Shown in pieces: positions 14,893 through 22,670 of a stretch of 23,088 bases of DNA. This DNA comes from Nitrospiria bacterium (GTDB lineage: Bacteria > Nitrospirota > Nitrospiria > JACQBZ01). The DNA lies in the NCBI GenBank assembly GCA_919901335.1, contig CAKKOZ010000131.1:1-23088 (forward strand). Direction: 5' to 3'. Both the position numbers and the translations under genes were made by a program. Under the pieces are notes generated by a model that made no database searches, was not told where the DNA came from, and worked only from the letters and a program-made list of their open reading frames with translations. The first letter of the stretch is position 1; the number at the start of each line of letters is the position of its first letter.

Positions 14893-16160
14893 TCGTATCT
14901 CAACGCCTCGGAGGGATTTAAGCGCGCGGCCTGCCAGGAGGGATAGAGTGTGGCGATGAAGCTGATCGTCACGGCCAGGAGCGAGACCAGGGCGACGTCC
15001 AGCGACCGGATTTTCACCGGCAGGTGGCTGATGTAATAGATATCGCTCGGCAGTGTGTAAAACGTCTGGAGGAGATAGCAGACGACATATCCCAGCGGGA
15101 TTCCGATCGCCGTTCCGACCCCGCCGATCACGAGCCCGTCCACCATGAAGATTCGCATCACCTCCCGGCGCGTGGCGCCCATCGTCTTGAGGATCGCGAT
15201 CTCCCGGCTTTTCTCGACCACGATCATCGTGAGCGTTCCGACGATGTTGAAGGAGGCCACCAGGATGATCAGGACCAGGATGATGAACATCATCATTTTC
15301 TCGAGCTGAAGCGCCGAGAACAGGTTTTTGTTGAGCGTCATCCAGTCGCGCGCCCCGTAGGGGAAGCCCAGCGCCTCTTCGATCGTGCGGGAGATCCGGT
15401 CGGCGGCAAAGATGTCGTCCACCTTCACCTCGAGGCCCGACACGGCGTCTCCCAGATTAAAAAAGGCCTGGGCCGTTTCGATCGAGATATAGGCCAGTGT
15501 CGAGTCGTACTCATACATGCCGGAATCGAAGATGCCGACCACCTCGAATTTTCGGATCTTCGGGACGATCCCGAGCGGCCCCGGCGTTCCGGTCGGCGAG
15601 ATCACATGGATCGTGTCGCCTAAAAAGGTTCCGAGCCGCGCCGCCAGCTCCTTGCCCACGATGATCGCGAGTTTCGGCTGCAAGGCCTTGTCCTCGGGCG
15701 GTGCGGGCCCGTCTGCCGGCAGGGCAGGCGCGGTGAGATCCGCAAGCGAACCCTGAACCAGGTTTTTCTCGATGTCCGTAACGGTTCCTTCGAGGGCCGG
15801 GTCAATCCCGCGCAGTACGACGCCGTGGACGCTTCCTTCCGAGGTGAGCAGGACCTGGTTGTAGATAAAGGGCGTGGCCGCGAGGACATGCGGGATTTTT
15901 TTGACCCGGTCCAGCACGGCGCGGTAGTCCGTCATCGTGTCGTGGGTGCGGTCCGAGATCACGATATGCGAGTTCGTTCCGAGGATCTTGTCCCGAAGGT
16001 CTTCCTTGAATCCGGTCATAACGGCCAGTGTGGCGATCAGGGCGGCCACGCCCAGCATCACGCCGCCGATCGAGATGAGGGTGTTGAGCGAGACCGACCG
16101 GTGCCGCCGCTTGGCCTTGAGATAGCGCAGAGCGATGAAAAACTCGTAGGGCGCGATCAT
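14889..16160 (-). CDS. lolC: Lipoprotein-releasing permease LolC/LolE family
   Basis: This is the membrane subunit of the Lol exporter, 423 residues. The N-terminus (PYEFFIALRYLKAKRRHRSVSLNTLISIGGVMLGVAALIATLAVMTGF) gives the first membrane helix (about 25-48). A periplasmic MacB-like domain of about 220 residues follows, then three helices near 285-312, 333-362 and 383-408. This is the FtsX/MacB fold with the LolC/E sequence style. Only one such permease is present here; whether it forms homodimers, or a second paralogue exists elsewhere, cannot be told. It overlaps lysS upstream and lolD downstream by four bases each. Confidence 0.93.
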   Translation of the reverse strand: MIAPYEFFIALRYLKAKRRHRSVSLNTLISIGGVMLGVAALIATLAVMTGFKEDLRDKILGTNSHIVISDRTHDTMTDYRAVLDRVKKIPHVLAATPFIYNQVLLTSEGSVHGVVLRGIDPALEGTVTDIEKNLVQGSLADLTAPALPADGPAPPEDKALQPKLAIIVGKELAARLGTFLGDTIHVISPTGTPGPLGIVPKIRKFEVVGIFDSGMYEYDSTLAYISIETAQAFFNLGDAVSGLEVKVDDIFAADRISRTIEEALGFPYGARDWMTLNKNLFSALQLEKMMMFIILVLIILVASFNIVGTLTMIVVEKSREIAILKTMGATRREVMRIFMVDGLVIGGVGTAIGIPLGYVVCYLLQTFYTLPSDIYYISHLPVKIRSLDVALVSLLAVTISFIATLYPSWQAARLNPSEALRYE

Positions 16161-17638
16161 GGCTTCTCCGGCCGGAGCTGCGGGAAGAAGATCACGTCCC
16201 GGATCGAGGTCTGGTTCGTCAGAAGCATGACGAGGCGGTCGATGCCGACGCCTTCTCCGGCGGTCGGCGGCATGCCGTGTTCCAGCGCGCGCAGATAGTC
16301 TTCGTCCATTGAGTGGGCCTCCAGATCGCCCGCCGCTCGGTTTTGCACCTGGTCCTCAAACCGCTTCCGCTGATCCAGTGGATCGTTCAGTTCCGAGAAG
16401 GCGTTCGCAAGCTCCAGCCCGTTGACGAACAGCTCGAACCGGTCCGTCAGCGTCGGGTCGGACTCCTTCCGCTTGGCCAGCGGCGAGATCTCGGTCGGAT
16501 AGTCTATAATAAAGGTCGGCTGAATCAGCGACGGTTCCACCACGGCCTCGAAGATCGCCTGTTGGAGTTTTCCCAGAGAAACGCCCGGCTTGACCGGTAT
16601 TTTTTTCTGATCGAGGAAGGATAGAAGTTTCGGACGGTCCCCGACGATCGACGAATCCGGGAGGATCGAACGGATCGCCTCCAGAAAAGAGATCCGCTTC
16701 CAGGGCGGCGTCAGATCAATCGTGTGGTCCTGACAGGGAAAGGTCAACGTTCCCAGCACCCGCCTCGCCACGAAGCCGAACAGCGTTTCGGTGAGATCCA
16801 TCAGATCCTGATAATCGGCGTAGGCCTGATAGAATTCGAGCATCGTGAATTCGGGATTATGGACGGTTGAGATCCCCTCGTTGCGGAAGCTCCGGTTGAT
16901 CTCGTAGACGCGTTCCAGGCCGCCCACGATCAGCCGTTTCAGGTAGAGTTCCGGCGCGATGCGGAGGTAGAGATCAACCCCCAGCGCGTTGTGATGGGTG
17001 ACGAACGGCCGCGCGACCGCGCCGCCGGGAATCGGCTGCATCATCGGCGTTTCGACCTCGAGGAAGCCGCGCTCATTTAGAAACTCCCGTACGGCCGCGA
17101 TGATCTTGCTGCGCTGGACGAAGACCCGTTGAACGTCGGGATTGCTGATGAGGTCGAGATACCGCTGACGGTACCGGATCTCGACGTCCGTCAGGCCGTG
17201 CCACTTTTCGGGGAGCGGGCGGAGCGACTTGGCCAGCAGCGCGAGCGTCTCGACCTGGACGGTCAGCTCGTCCGTTTTCGTACGGAAGAGCCGGCCCGAT
17301 ACACCGACGATGTCGCCGAGGTCCAGCCGCTCGAAGATTGCGATGGACGAATCGTTCAATAGCTCTTTCTTGAAATAAACCTGGATGCGTCCCGTGGCGT
17401 CCTGAATATGGGCGAAGGCCGCCTTCCCAAACCGCCGAAGCGCGACGATCCTCCCGGCCAGCGTGCAGGCGGCCGGCCGGCTTTCAAGCGTCTCCTTCGT
17501 TGACGCGGCGTGTTTCTCGGTTAGGGCGCGAGCCGTGTCGGTCGCGTCAAACCGTCGGCCGTACGGTGCGACACCGGAGGTCTGGATCTCTTCTAATTTT
17601 TTAAGCCGTTGCCGATACTGATCGCTTTGCTCGTCCAT
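16157..17638 (-). CDS. lysS: Lysyl-tRNA synthetase, class II
   Basis: This enzyme charges tRNA-Lys. The 493-residue product has an N-terminal OB anticodon-binding domain (about 60-145; AGRIVALRRFGKAAFAHIQDATGRIQVYF). The class II catalytic domain has RYRQRYLDLI, PMMQPIPGGAVARPFVTHHNALGVDLYLRIAPELYLK, motif 2 RSFRNEGIS..HNPEFTMLEFYQAYADY and motif 3 GVGIDRLVMLLTNQTSIRDVIFFPQLRP. Length is typical (about 490-510). The start codon has only a weak AAGAAAG ribosome site. It is first in a minus-strand operon with lolC/E and lolD, linked by an ATGA overlap; this lysS-lol arrangement is seen in several diderm phyla. Confidence 0.98.
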   Translation of the reverse strand: MDEQSDQYRQRLKKLEEIQTSGVAPYGRRFDATDTARALTEKHAASTKETLESRPAACTLAGRIVALRRFGKAAFAHIQDATGRIQVYFKKELLNDSSIAIFERLDLGDIVGVSGRLFRTKTDELTVQVETLALLAKSLRPLPEKWHGLTDVEIRYRQRYLDLISNPDVQRVFVQRSKIIAAVREFLNERGFLEVETPMMQPIPGGAVARPFVTHHNALGVDLYLRIAPELYLKRLIVGGLERVYEINRSFRNEGISTVHNPEFTMLEFYQAYADYQDLMDLTETLFGFVARRVLGTLTFPCQDHTIDLTPPWKRISFLEAIRSILPDSSIVGDRPKLLSFLDQKKIPVKPGVSLGKLQQAIFEAVVEPSLIQPTFIIDYPTEISPLAKRKESDPTLTDRFELFVNGLELANAFSELNDPLDQRKRFEDQVQNRAAGDLEAHSMDEDYLRALEHGMPPTAGEGVGIDRLVMLLTNQTSIRDVIFFPQLRPEKP

Positions 17639-17666
17639 GATCGCTTTCTTAATTTAAAGTTGTCGG

Positions 17667-17696
17667 ATTATACTGGTTTTACAACGGATGCGTCAA
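17667..17696 (-). promoter_or_regulatory. Strong promoter of lysS-lolC-lolD
   Basis: On the minus strand, TTGACG (17696-17691) and a perfect TATAAT (17672-17667) are separated by 18 bases. The predicted start near 17660 leaves a 22-base leader, too short for a T-box or riboswitch. Confidence 0.82.
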
Positions 17697-17724
17697 CTGC
17701 GGCGGTCATGATGCATCGCATTGT

Positions 17725-17748
17725 AGGGGCGTGATTCATCACGCCCCT
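17725..17748. repeat. REP-like perfect palindrome between lysS and the GTPase gene
   Basis: AGGGGCGTGAT (17725-17735) and its exact complement (17738-17748) form an 11-bp inverted repeat with a two-base centre, ten bases beyond the stop of the COG0523 gene. There is no T-tract. Its form resembles the dispersed intergenic palindromes seen in many bacterial genomes; it could also serve as a 3' end stabiliser for the GTPase mRNA. Confidence 0.6.
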
Positions 17749-17757
17749 CGGGCGGCT

Positions 17758-18744
17758 TTATCGGGCCAAGGGGCGGTGAAGAAGGGAAGGTCGAGAAGAT
17801 CCGGCGGCGCAACGATCCAGATCGTCCGTTACGCTCCACCGGTGGGCCGTGACCCCCCGACCCACGAACACGAGCTGGGTGCGGAAGGTCTTGCCGCTTG
17901 TCGGTTGCGGACCGGAGGGTGAGGCGACCGGCATCCGAAAGGGTTCCATCGTATACCGTCCTGTGGTATAGTTCAGCAGTCGGGGATGCGGTTCGTTCGC
18001 GAAGTTCAGAAAACCCTTTGCGCGGTAGAAATTTCCGGGCAATCGGTTCAGAAGCCGTTCCAGCCGCCGGCGATCCAGCGGGACATCGGTGTCGTACGCG
18101 AAATGGTCGAGATCGTCCGGGTGGGCATGATTCTTCTTGGAGGGCCGTCGCAGACGGCCGATTCCGGTCGCGAAGAGCAGGTCGGCCGGGACGCGGCCGA
18201 AGCGGCTTTCGATCAGCAGAGCCCTGCGGTTGAGTTTCCCCAACCGGCGTTTCGTCACGGTGATCCGCTCGGAATCGGTCAGGTCCAATTTGTTCAGCAC
18301 GAGGAAGTCGGCCTCGGCCACCTGGTCTGCGACGACCGACTCGGTTTCCAACCGGTCCAAAAATTTCTCGGCATCCACCACCGTGATAACAGCGTCGGTC
18401 CGATAGCCCATTTGGCTCAACTCCGCGACGACCGGTCCGGGTGCCGCGGCGCCGGAGGTCTCGATCAGGATCAATGCCGGATCGGACGTCTCGATGATTT
18501 CCTGAAGCGCGAGCCCCATTGGGTAGGTACCGGAACAGCAAAGGCAGCCGCTGGTGAGTTGGACCATTCGGTCGATGTTCATTCCTTTTAATATCCGGCC
18601 GTCGATGTTATATTCGGCGAGATCGTTCACGATCACGGCGACTCGCTGTCCTTCCAGCCCGTTTTGGAGTACGTGCTGAAGCAGGGTCGTCTTACCGCTG
18701 CCGAGAAAACCCGTGACGATATCGATCGGAACCAATCGGGACAC
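17758..18744 (-). CDS. COG0523 family GTPase (CobW/YjiA/ZNG-like metallochaperone)
   Basis: The 328-residue product is a G3E-type P-loop GTPase with the C-terminal CobW_C domain. It has Walker A GFLGSGKTT (12-20), the metal-binding CLCC (67-70), ETSG (95-98) and NKLD (151-154). The C-terminal half contains FYRAKGFLNFANEPHPRLLNYTTGRY...FRTQLVFVGRGV. The family transfers metals such as zinc or cobalt to client enzymes; the metal here is unknown. I chose the GTG at 18744 because GGGGAGGA lies just upstream and the protein begins right before the P-loop. The ATG at 18768 overlaps the predicted -10 box, and the open frame extending to 18909 is untranslated leader. It is divergent from the phosphodiesterase gene. 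Confidence 0.88.
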   Translation of the reverse strand: MSRLVPIDIVTGFLGSGKTTLLQHVLQNGLEGQRVAVIVNDLAEYNIDGRILKGMNIDRMVQLTSGCLCCSGTYPMGLALQEIIETSDPALILIETSGAAAPGPVVAELSQMGYRTDAVITVVDAEKFLDRLETESVVADQVAEADFLVLNKLDLTDSERITVTKRRLGKLNRRALLIESRFGRVPADLLFATGIGRLRRPSKKNHAHPDDLDHFAYDTDVPLDRRRLERLLNRLPGNFYRAKGFLNFANEPHPRLLNYTTGRYTMEPFRMPVASPSGPQPTSGKTFRTQLVFVGRGVTAHRWSVTDDLDRCAAGSSRPSLLHRPLAR

Positions 18745-18766
18745 CCGTCCTCCCCTTGTTCCGTTC

Positions 18767-18796
18767 ATTGTACATGATGAGATTGTTGGGTGGCAA
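18767..18796 (-). promoter_or_regulatory. Candidate promoter of the COG0523 GTPase gene
   Basis: On the minus strand, TTGCCA (18796-18791) and TACAAT (18772-18767) are separated by 18 bases. The predicted start near 18760 is downstream of the ATG at 18768, which supports the GTG at 18744 as the real start codon. No Zur-type operator is apparent. Confidence 0.55.
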
Positions 18797-18827
18797 GCGT
18801 CCGGACGTAATCCCCGGGTTTCAGGGG

Positions 18828-18856
18828 TTGACGGTGAATGGATTATCAGATACGAT
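18828..18856 (+). promoter_or_regulatory. Candidate promoter of the phosphodiesterase gene
   Basis: TTGACG at 18828-18833 and TACGAT at 18851-18856 are separated by 17 bases, with the predicted start near 18863. It is back to back with the GTPase promoter; the two -35 boxes are 31 bases apart, so one regulator could serve both. Confidence 0.5.
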
Positions 18857-18908
18857 AGACCTATGTCAGTCGATGATGAGGAGAAGAATTCCGAGGAGAA
18901 AAAGTCCA

Positions 18909-20309
18909 ATGTGGTGGAGCCGCAATAGGAAAAAGGTGATGGTGATCGGGCTGGATTCGGCCACGCCGCAGCTCGTCTTTGATCAATGGCTGGATCGTCT
19001 GCCGAACATCCGGTCGCTGATCCAACGAGGGGCGTACGGGCCGATGCGGAGCTGCGATCCGCCGATCACCGTCCCGGCCTGGTCCTCGATGATGTCGTCT
19101 AAGAACCCGGGGCGGCTGGGTGTGTACGGATTCCGAAATCGCGCCGACTATTCCTACGACAAGCTCTCGATCGCCAATTCGACGGCCATCAAGGAAGACC
19201 GCGTCTGGGATATCCTCTCCCGCGCCGGGAAACGGGTCATCCTGATCGGTGTTCCCCAGACCTATCCGCCCAAACCGATCAACGGGACGATGGTCACCTG
19301 TTTTCTCACCCCGGATATCACCCGTCAATACACCCATCCGCCGGAGTTCAAAAAAGAGGTGGAGCAGGTGGTGGGGGAGTACCTGTTCGATGTAAAGGAT
19401 TTCCGGTCGGAGCAGAAAGACGGGACGCTGGAGCAGATCCATGAGATGACCCGGAAGCGTTTCAAGCTGGCCCGGTACCTGTTGCACAAAGAGGACTGGG
19501 ACTTTTTCATGATGGTCGAGATGGGGGTGGACCGCATCCAGCATGCCTTCTGGAAGTACATGGACAAGACCCATCGCAAACATAGTCCGGGAAACCCGTA
19601 CGAGAACGCCATTTTCGAGTATTATCAATACGTGGACCGGGAGATGGGAGAACTGCTGAGTTTCGCCGACAAGAATACGACGGTCTTTGTCGTCTCGGAC
19701 CACGGCGCGAAAAAGATGGAGGGCGGGATCTGTATCAACGAATGGCTGATCCGGAATGGGTACCTCACACTGTCCGAACAACCAGCCGCGCCGATGCCGC
19801 TCGCCAAAGCCAAGATCGACTGGGGCGGCACAAAGGCCTGGGGAGAGGGGGGATATTATTCCCGACTTTTCCTCAATGTCCGCGGCCGCGAACCCAACGG
19901 CGTGGTTGATCCGGCGCAATACGAAGAGGTCCGCGACGAATTAATCCGAAAAATAGAAGCGATTCCGGACGAGATGGGCCGTCCCATCGGCACGAGGGTC
20001 TATCGGCCGGAGCAGCTCTATCCCGTCCGAAAAGCGATCGCGCCGGATTTGGTTGTCTACTTCGGCGATTTGTCGTGGCGGTCGGTCGGTAGCGTCGGAC
20101 TGAACGTGATTCACACCTTCGAAAACGATACCGGTCCGGATGACGCCAACCATGCCGAACATGGAATCCTCATCCTGGCGCCTCCTAATGGAACGTTGTC
20201 GTCGCACCGTCTGGACGGTTTGCAACTGATGGATGTCGCGCCGACGATCCTGCGGGTCATGGGCCTGCCGGTCCCGTCCGATATGGAAGGCCGCATCGTT
20301 TCATATTAA
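18909..20309 (+). CDS. Type I phosphodiesterase / nucleotide pyrophosphatase-like enzyme (alkaline phosphatase superfamily)
   Basis: This is a 466-residue soluble enzyme of the alkaline phosphatase superfamily, COG3379-like. Putative two-metal site residues are Asp16 (GLDSATP), nucleophile Thr54 (PITVPAWSSM), Asp208 and His212 (GVDRIQHAFWKYMD), Asp264-His265 (VVSDHGAKKMEGGICINEWL) and a late His (415 or 418, NHAEHGILILAPP). The C-terminus (LDGLQLMDVAPTILRVMGLPVPSDMEGR) is typical of sulfatase/phosphodiesterase relatives. The substrate is unknown. No signal peptide is seen, so it is probably cytoplasmic. The ATG at 18909 has GAGGAG at 18893-18898; an ATG at 18939 is also possible, and earlier starts are unsupported. 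It is divergent from the metallochaperone-like gene. Confidence 0.87.
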   Translation: MWWSRNRKKVMVIGLDSATPQLVFDQWLDRLPNIRSLIQRGAYGPMRSCDPPITVPAWSSMMSSKNPGRLGVYGFRNRADYSYDKLSIANSTAIKEDRVWDILSRAGKRVILIGVPQTYPPKPINGTMVTCFLTPDITRQYTHPPEFKKEVEQVVGEYLFDVKDFRSEQKDGTLEQIHEMTRKRFKLARYLLHKEDWDFFMMVEMGVDRIQHAFWKYMDKTHRKHSPGNPYENAIFEYYQYVDREMGELLSFADKNTTVFVVSDHGAKKMEGGICINEWLIRNGYLTLSEQPAAPMPLAKAKIDWGGTKAWGEGGYYSRLFLNVRGREPNGVVDPAQYEEVRDELIRKIEAIPDEMGRPIGTRVYRPEQLYPVRKAIAPDLVVYFGDLSWRSVGSVGLNVIHTFENDTGPDDANHAEHGILILAPPNGTLSSHRLDGLQLMDVAPTILRVMGLPVPSDMEGRIVSY

Positions 20310-20390
20310 AGACCCCCCCCTAGTCTGCTCGGCGCTGGAAAGTCAAAGAAAAAGCGCGAAAGCAGGCTGTGAAATCCCTGGTTTCTGGGA
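20310..20390 (+). other. Intergenic leader with run of eight C and weak dyads
   Basis: After the phosphodiesterase stop come eight consecutive C (20313-20320) and a weak interrupted stem (CTGCT 20325-20329 and GCGC 20332-20335 with partners at 20354-20365). AATCCC-N8-GGGATT (20373-20392) overlaps the following -35 box. No terminator with a T-tract and no ORF is visible. Confidence 0.35.
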
Positions 20391-20420
20391 TTGACGCGAA
20401 TGATGATCATTGTGTATAAT
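20391..20420 (+). promoter_or_regulatory. Strong promoter of the glycosyltransferase-ligase-ACP operon
   Basis: TTGACG at 20391-20396 and a perfect TATAAT at 20415-20420 are separated by 18 bases, with the predicted start near 20427. The spacer carries a palindrome, annotated separately. Confidence 0.78.
20396..20414 (+). promoter_or_regulatory. Fur-box-like palindrome between -35 and -10
   Basis: The core AATGAT-G-ATCATT (20399-20411) is a perfect dyad. Aligned to the 19-base Fur consensus (GATAATGATAATCATTATC), 14 of 19 positions agree, and 12 of 13 in the core. Its position between -35 and -10 is where a repressor would block polymerase. Fur-family identity is inference; another dyad-binding regulator is possible. 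Confidence 0.45.
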
Positions 20421-20464
20421 CAGGGGGGCTACCTGTGCCGCCGACTTTGGCCGAGGTGCGGCGG

Positions 20465-21223
20465 GTGCAGCGCGAACCAAATCCGATGAAAACCATTTCA
20501 ATTATTTTCCCGGCGTTTAATGAAGAAGCCAATATCCGGCATACGGTCGAGTCGGCCCGTCGCATACTGCCGTCACTGGCTGAGATATGGGAAATCATCG
20601 TTGTCAACGACGGTAGCCGTGATCAGACCGGTAAGATATTGAATGATCTGACGTTGGAATACCCGGAGGTCCGGGTTCTCCACCATCCGATCAACAAGGG
20701 CTACGGCGCCGCCCTCAAAAGCGGGATCCTGACCGCGAAGCACGACTTGATCTTTTTCTCGGACTCCGACGGCCAGTTCGACCTTAACGAGCTCTCTCGT
20801 TTATTAGCGTGGGTGGATGAATACGATATTGTGGCGGGTTACCGCACTCATCGTCGGGATCCCTTTTACCGTTTAGTTAATGCATGGGGATGGAAGATGC
20901 TGGCGGGGTTCTTGCTGGGGGTTCGCGTCCGCGACATCGATTGTGCGTTTAAGCTTTTTCGCCGTCCGGTGTTTGAACGGATCCAGATGCGCTCCGTCGG
21001 TGCGATGGTGAATACCGAGATCCTGGCCCAGGCGATGCGATTGAAAATGCGGATCAAGGAAGTCGGGGTCACCCATTTCCCCCGCCGCCACGGGCAGCCG
21101 ACCGGCGCCAATCTCCGGGTCATTCTGAAGGCATTTCGCGAACTGATGAAGCTGTGGTGGAAACTCCGGAATGTTCCGGAAGGATTCAAAAATGATCTGG
21201 ACGAGATTTCTAAATTGGGTTAA
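20465..21223 (+). CDS. Family 2 glycosyltransferase (dolichyl-phosphate-mannose synthase-like)
   Basis: This is a GT-A fold transferase that probably moves a sugar from a nucleotide donor to a polyprenyl phosphate or another lipid or glycan acceptor. It has 252 residues from the GTG at 20465, with SIIFPAFNEE (12-21), VVNDGSRDQT (47-55), NKGYGAALKSG (78-87) and the DSD metal motif in FFSDSDGQFD (98-106). DCAFKLFRR (159-167) follows. There is no C-terminal membrane domain. The start is uncertain: GTG 20465 has GAGGTG at 20453-20458; ATG 20486 fits the family but lacks a ribosome site; GTG 20435 lies too near the predicted transcript start. It overlaps the next gene by 32 bases. Confidence 0.88.
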   Translation: MQREPNPMKTISIIFPAFNEEANIRHTVESARRILPSLAEIWEIIVVNDGSRDQTGKILNDLTLEYPEVRVLHHPINKGYGAALKSGILTAKHDLIFFSDSDGQFDLNELSRLLAWVDEYDIVAGYRTHRRDPFYRLVNAWGWKMLAGFLLGVRVRDIDCAFKLFRRPVFERIQMRSVGAMVNTEILAQAMRLKMRIKEVGVTHFPRRHGQPTGANLRVILKAFRELMKLWWKLRNVPEGFKNDLDEISKLG

Positions 21224-22670
21224 GCAGTCGCCCGATCGGGAAGCGATTGTAACCCCTTCCCAGCGGTGGACCTACGGCGAACTGTCAGTTGCGGCCGAGA
21301 CCCTTGCGTTTCGCCTTCTTGGCGAGGGTGTCCGCGCGGGCGATCCGGTGGCTTTTTTTCTTCCCAACGGGTTCGACTTCGTCGCAACGTTCCTGGCCGC
21401 GGCGCGATCGGGCTGCGTTTCAGTACCGCTCAATGTGAACTATCAGACCGAGGAATTGACCTATTATTTACGCCATTCCGGCGCCCGAGTCGTGGTGACC
21501 GATGAAAAGAGACGGGCGCATCTTGAGTCCGTTCTGAAAGGTTTTGAGACCCCACCGCGGCTGGTTGTTCTGGAGGATGGGAGGGCCATTCACGCATCGC
21601 CCCTGCCGAGACCTCCTGCATCCGTAAACCCCGGCAGCCCGGCGCTCCATCAGTACTCGACCGGCTCGACCGGTGAGCCGAAGCCGGTCGTCCGAACGCA
21701 GGGACAGATCCTCTCGGAGGTGGAGCATTTCAGTCATGCCGTCAAGCCGGCGCCGGAAGACCGGATCCTGGCCGTCGTGCCTCTCTTCCATGCCCACGGT
21801 TTTGGAAACGCGCTGCTGGCGGCCCTGATGAACGGGGCGACGCTGGTCGTGCTGGAGAGCTTCAATCCCAGAGAGGTGTTGTCCCTGCTGGAGAAGGAAC
21901 AGATCACGATTTATCCCGGCGTGCCGTTCATGTTCAAGCTGTTGACCGAGACGCGGCTTGCGGCCTCTCCCGACCTCTCCTCGCTTCGGCTGGTCTTCTC
22001 GGCCGGCGCGCCGCTGGATTCCGAGGTGAGCCGAAGTTTCCATAAACGGTTCGGCCTCTACGTACGGCAGCTTTACGGTTCAACCGAGACGGGATCAATC
22101 ACATTGAATCTCGATTCCGATGCCGAGGCAACGCTGGGATCGGTGGGACGCGCGATGGCCCCGGCCGAGGTCCGTATCTTTGACGAGTCCGGAGGCCGTC
22201 TTCCGGCCGGCGAAGAGGGCGAGGTCGGCATCCGCAGTCCGGCCATGACGAACGGGTATGAGGGAAGTCCGGACGCGACAGCGGCCTCGTTTCGGGACGG
22301 TTTTTTCTTCCCCGGCGATCTCGGACGGATGGATGAAAACGGAAGACTTTATATCACCGGGCGCAAGACCTTCTTTATCAATGTGGGCGGAAACAAGGTG
22401 GATCCGGCCGAGGTGGAGCGGGTGATCGCGACGCATCCGAAGGTGGGCGAGGTCGTGGTGATCGGGGTAAAGGCCCCCTACGGCGGCGAACTGGTCAAGG
22501 CCGTCATCGTGGCGCGCGAGAAATGCGAGCCGTTCGAGATCCTCGATGCCTGCAAAGGAAAACTGGCGGAATACAAAATACCCCAGCAGGTTGTCTTTCG
22601 GGACGAAATTCCGCGAAGTCCGCTGGGAAAAGTACTGAGAAAGTATTTGGTCGAGGAGTTGATTGCGTGA
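21192..22670 (+). CDS. Acyl-AMP ligase / acyl-CoA synthetase family (ANL superfamily)
   Basis: It activates a carboxylate with ATP to an acyl adenylate and passes it to a thiol. The 492-residue product has the P-loop YSTGSTGEPKP (155-165), LYGSTET (294-300), GDLGRMDENGRLYITGRK (375-392) and the catalytic Lys480 in PRSPLGKVLRK. The GTG-started gene directly behind it encodes an acyl carrier protein and overlaps its stop, so the acceptor is probably that ACP rather than CoA. The acyl substrate cannot be read from sequence. The ATG at 21192 is chosen for GGAAGGA at 21178-21184; an ATG at 21171 is in frame. The N-terminus lies inside the glycosyltransferase gene by 32 bases. Confidence 0.92.
   Translation: MIWTRFLNWVKQSPDREAIVTPSQRWTYGELSVAAETLAFRLLGEGVRAGDPVAFFLPNGFDFVATFLAAARSGCVSVPLNVNYQTEELTYYLRHSGARVVVTDEKRRAHLESVLKGFETPPRLVVLEDGRAIHASPLPRPPASVNPGSPALHQYSTGSTGEPKPVVRTQGQILSEVEHFSHAVKPAPEDRILAVVPLFHAHGFGNALLAALMNGATLVVLESFNPREVLSLLEKEQITIYPGVPFMFKLLTETRLAASPDLSSLRLVFSAGAPLDSEVSRSFHKRFGLYVRQLYGSTETGSITLNLDSDAEATLGSVGRAMAPAEVRIFDESGGRLPAGEEGEVGIRSPAMTNGYEGSPDATAASFRDGFFFPGDLGRMDENGRLYITGRKTFFINVGGNKVDPAEVERVIATHPKVGEVVVIGVKAPYGGELVKAVIVAREKCEPFEILDACKGKLAEYKIPQQVVFRDEIPRSPLGKVLRKYLVEELIA

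Noticed and set aside
15024..15623. 199-codon plus-strand frame inside lolC/E
   Set aside because: Antisense shadow. Its His/Asp-rich composition comes from the complement of hydrophobic membrane codons.
18861..19919. 352-codon open frame antisense to the phosphodiesterase gene
   Set aside because: The sense frame has conserved metal-site motifs. The antisense product has none and lacks a ribosome site; length is explained by codon bias.
20313..20320. Run of eight C as a possible phase-variable tract
   Set aside because: It lies after the phosphodiesterase stop and before the next promoter, so length change would not switch a reading frame.
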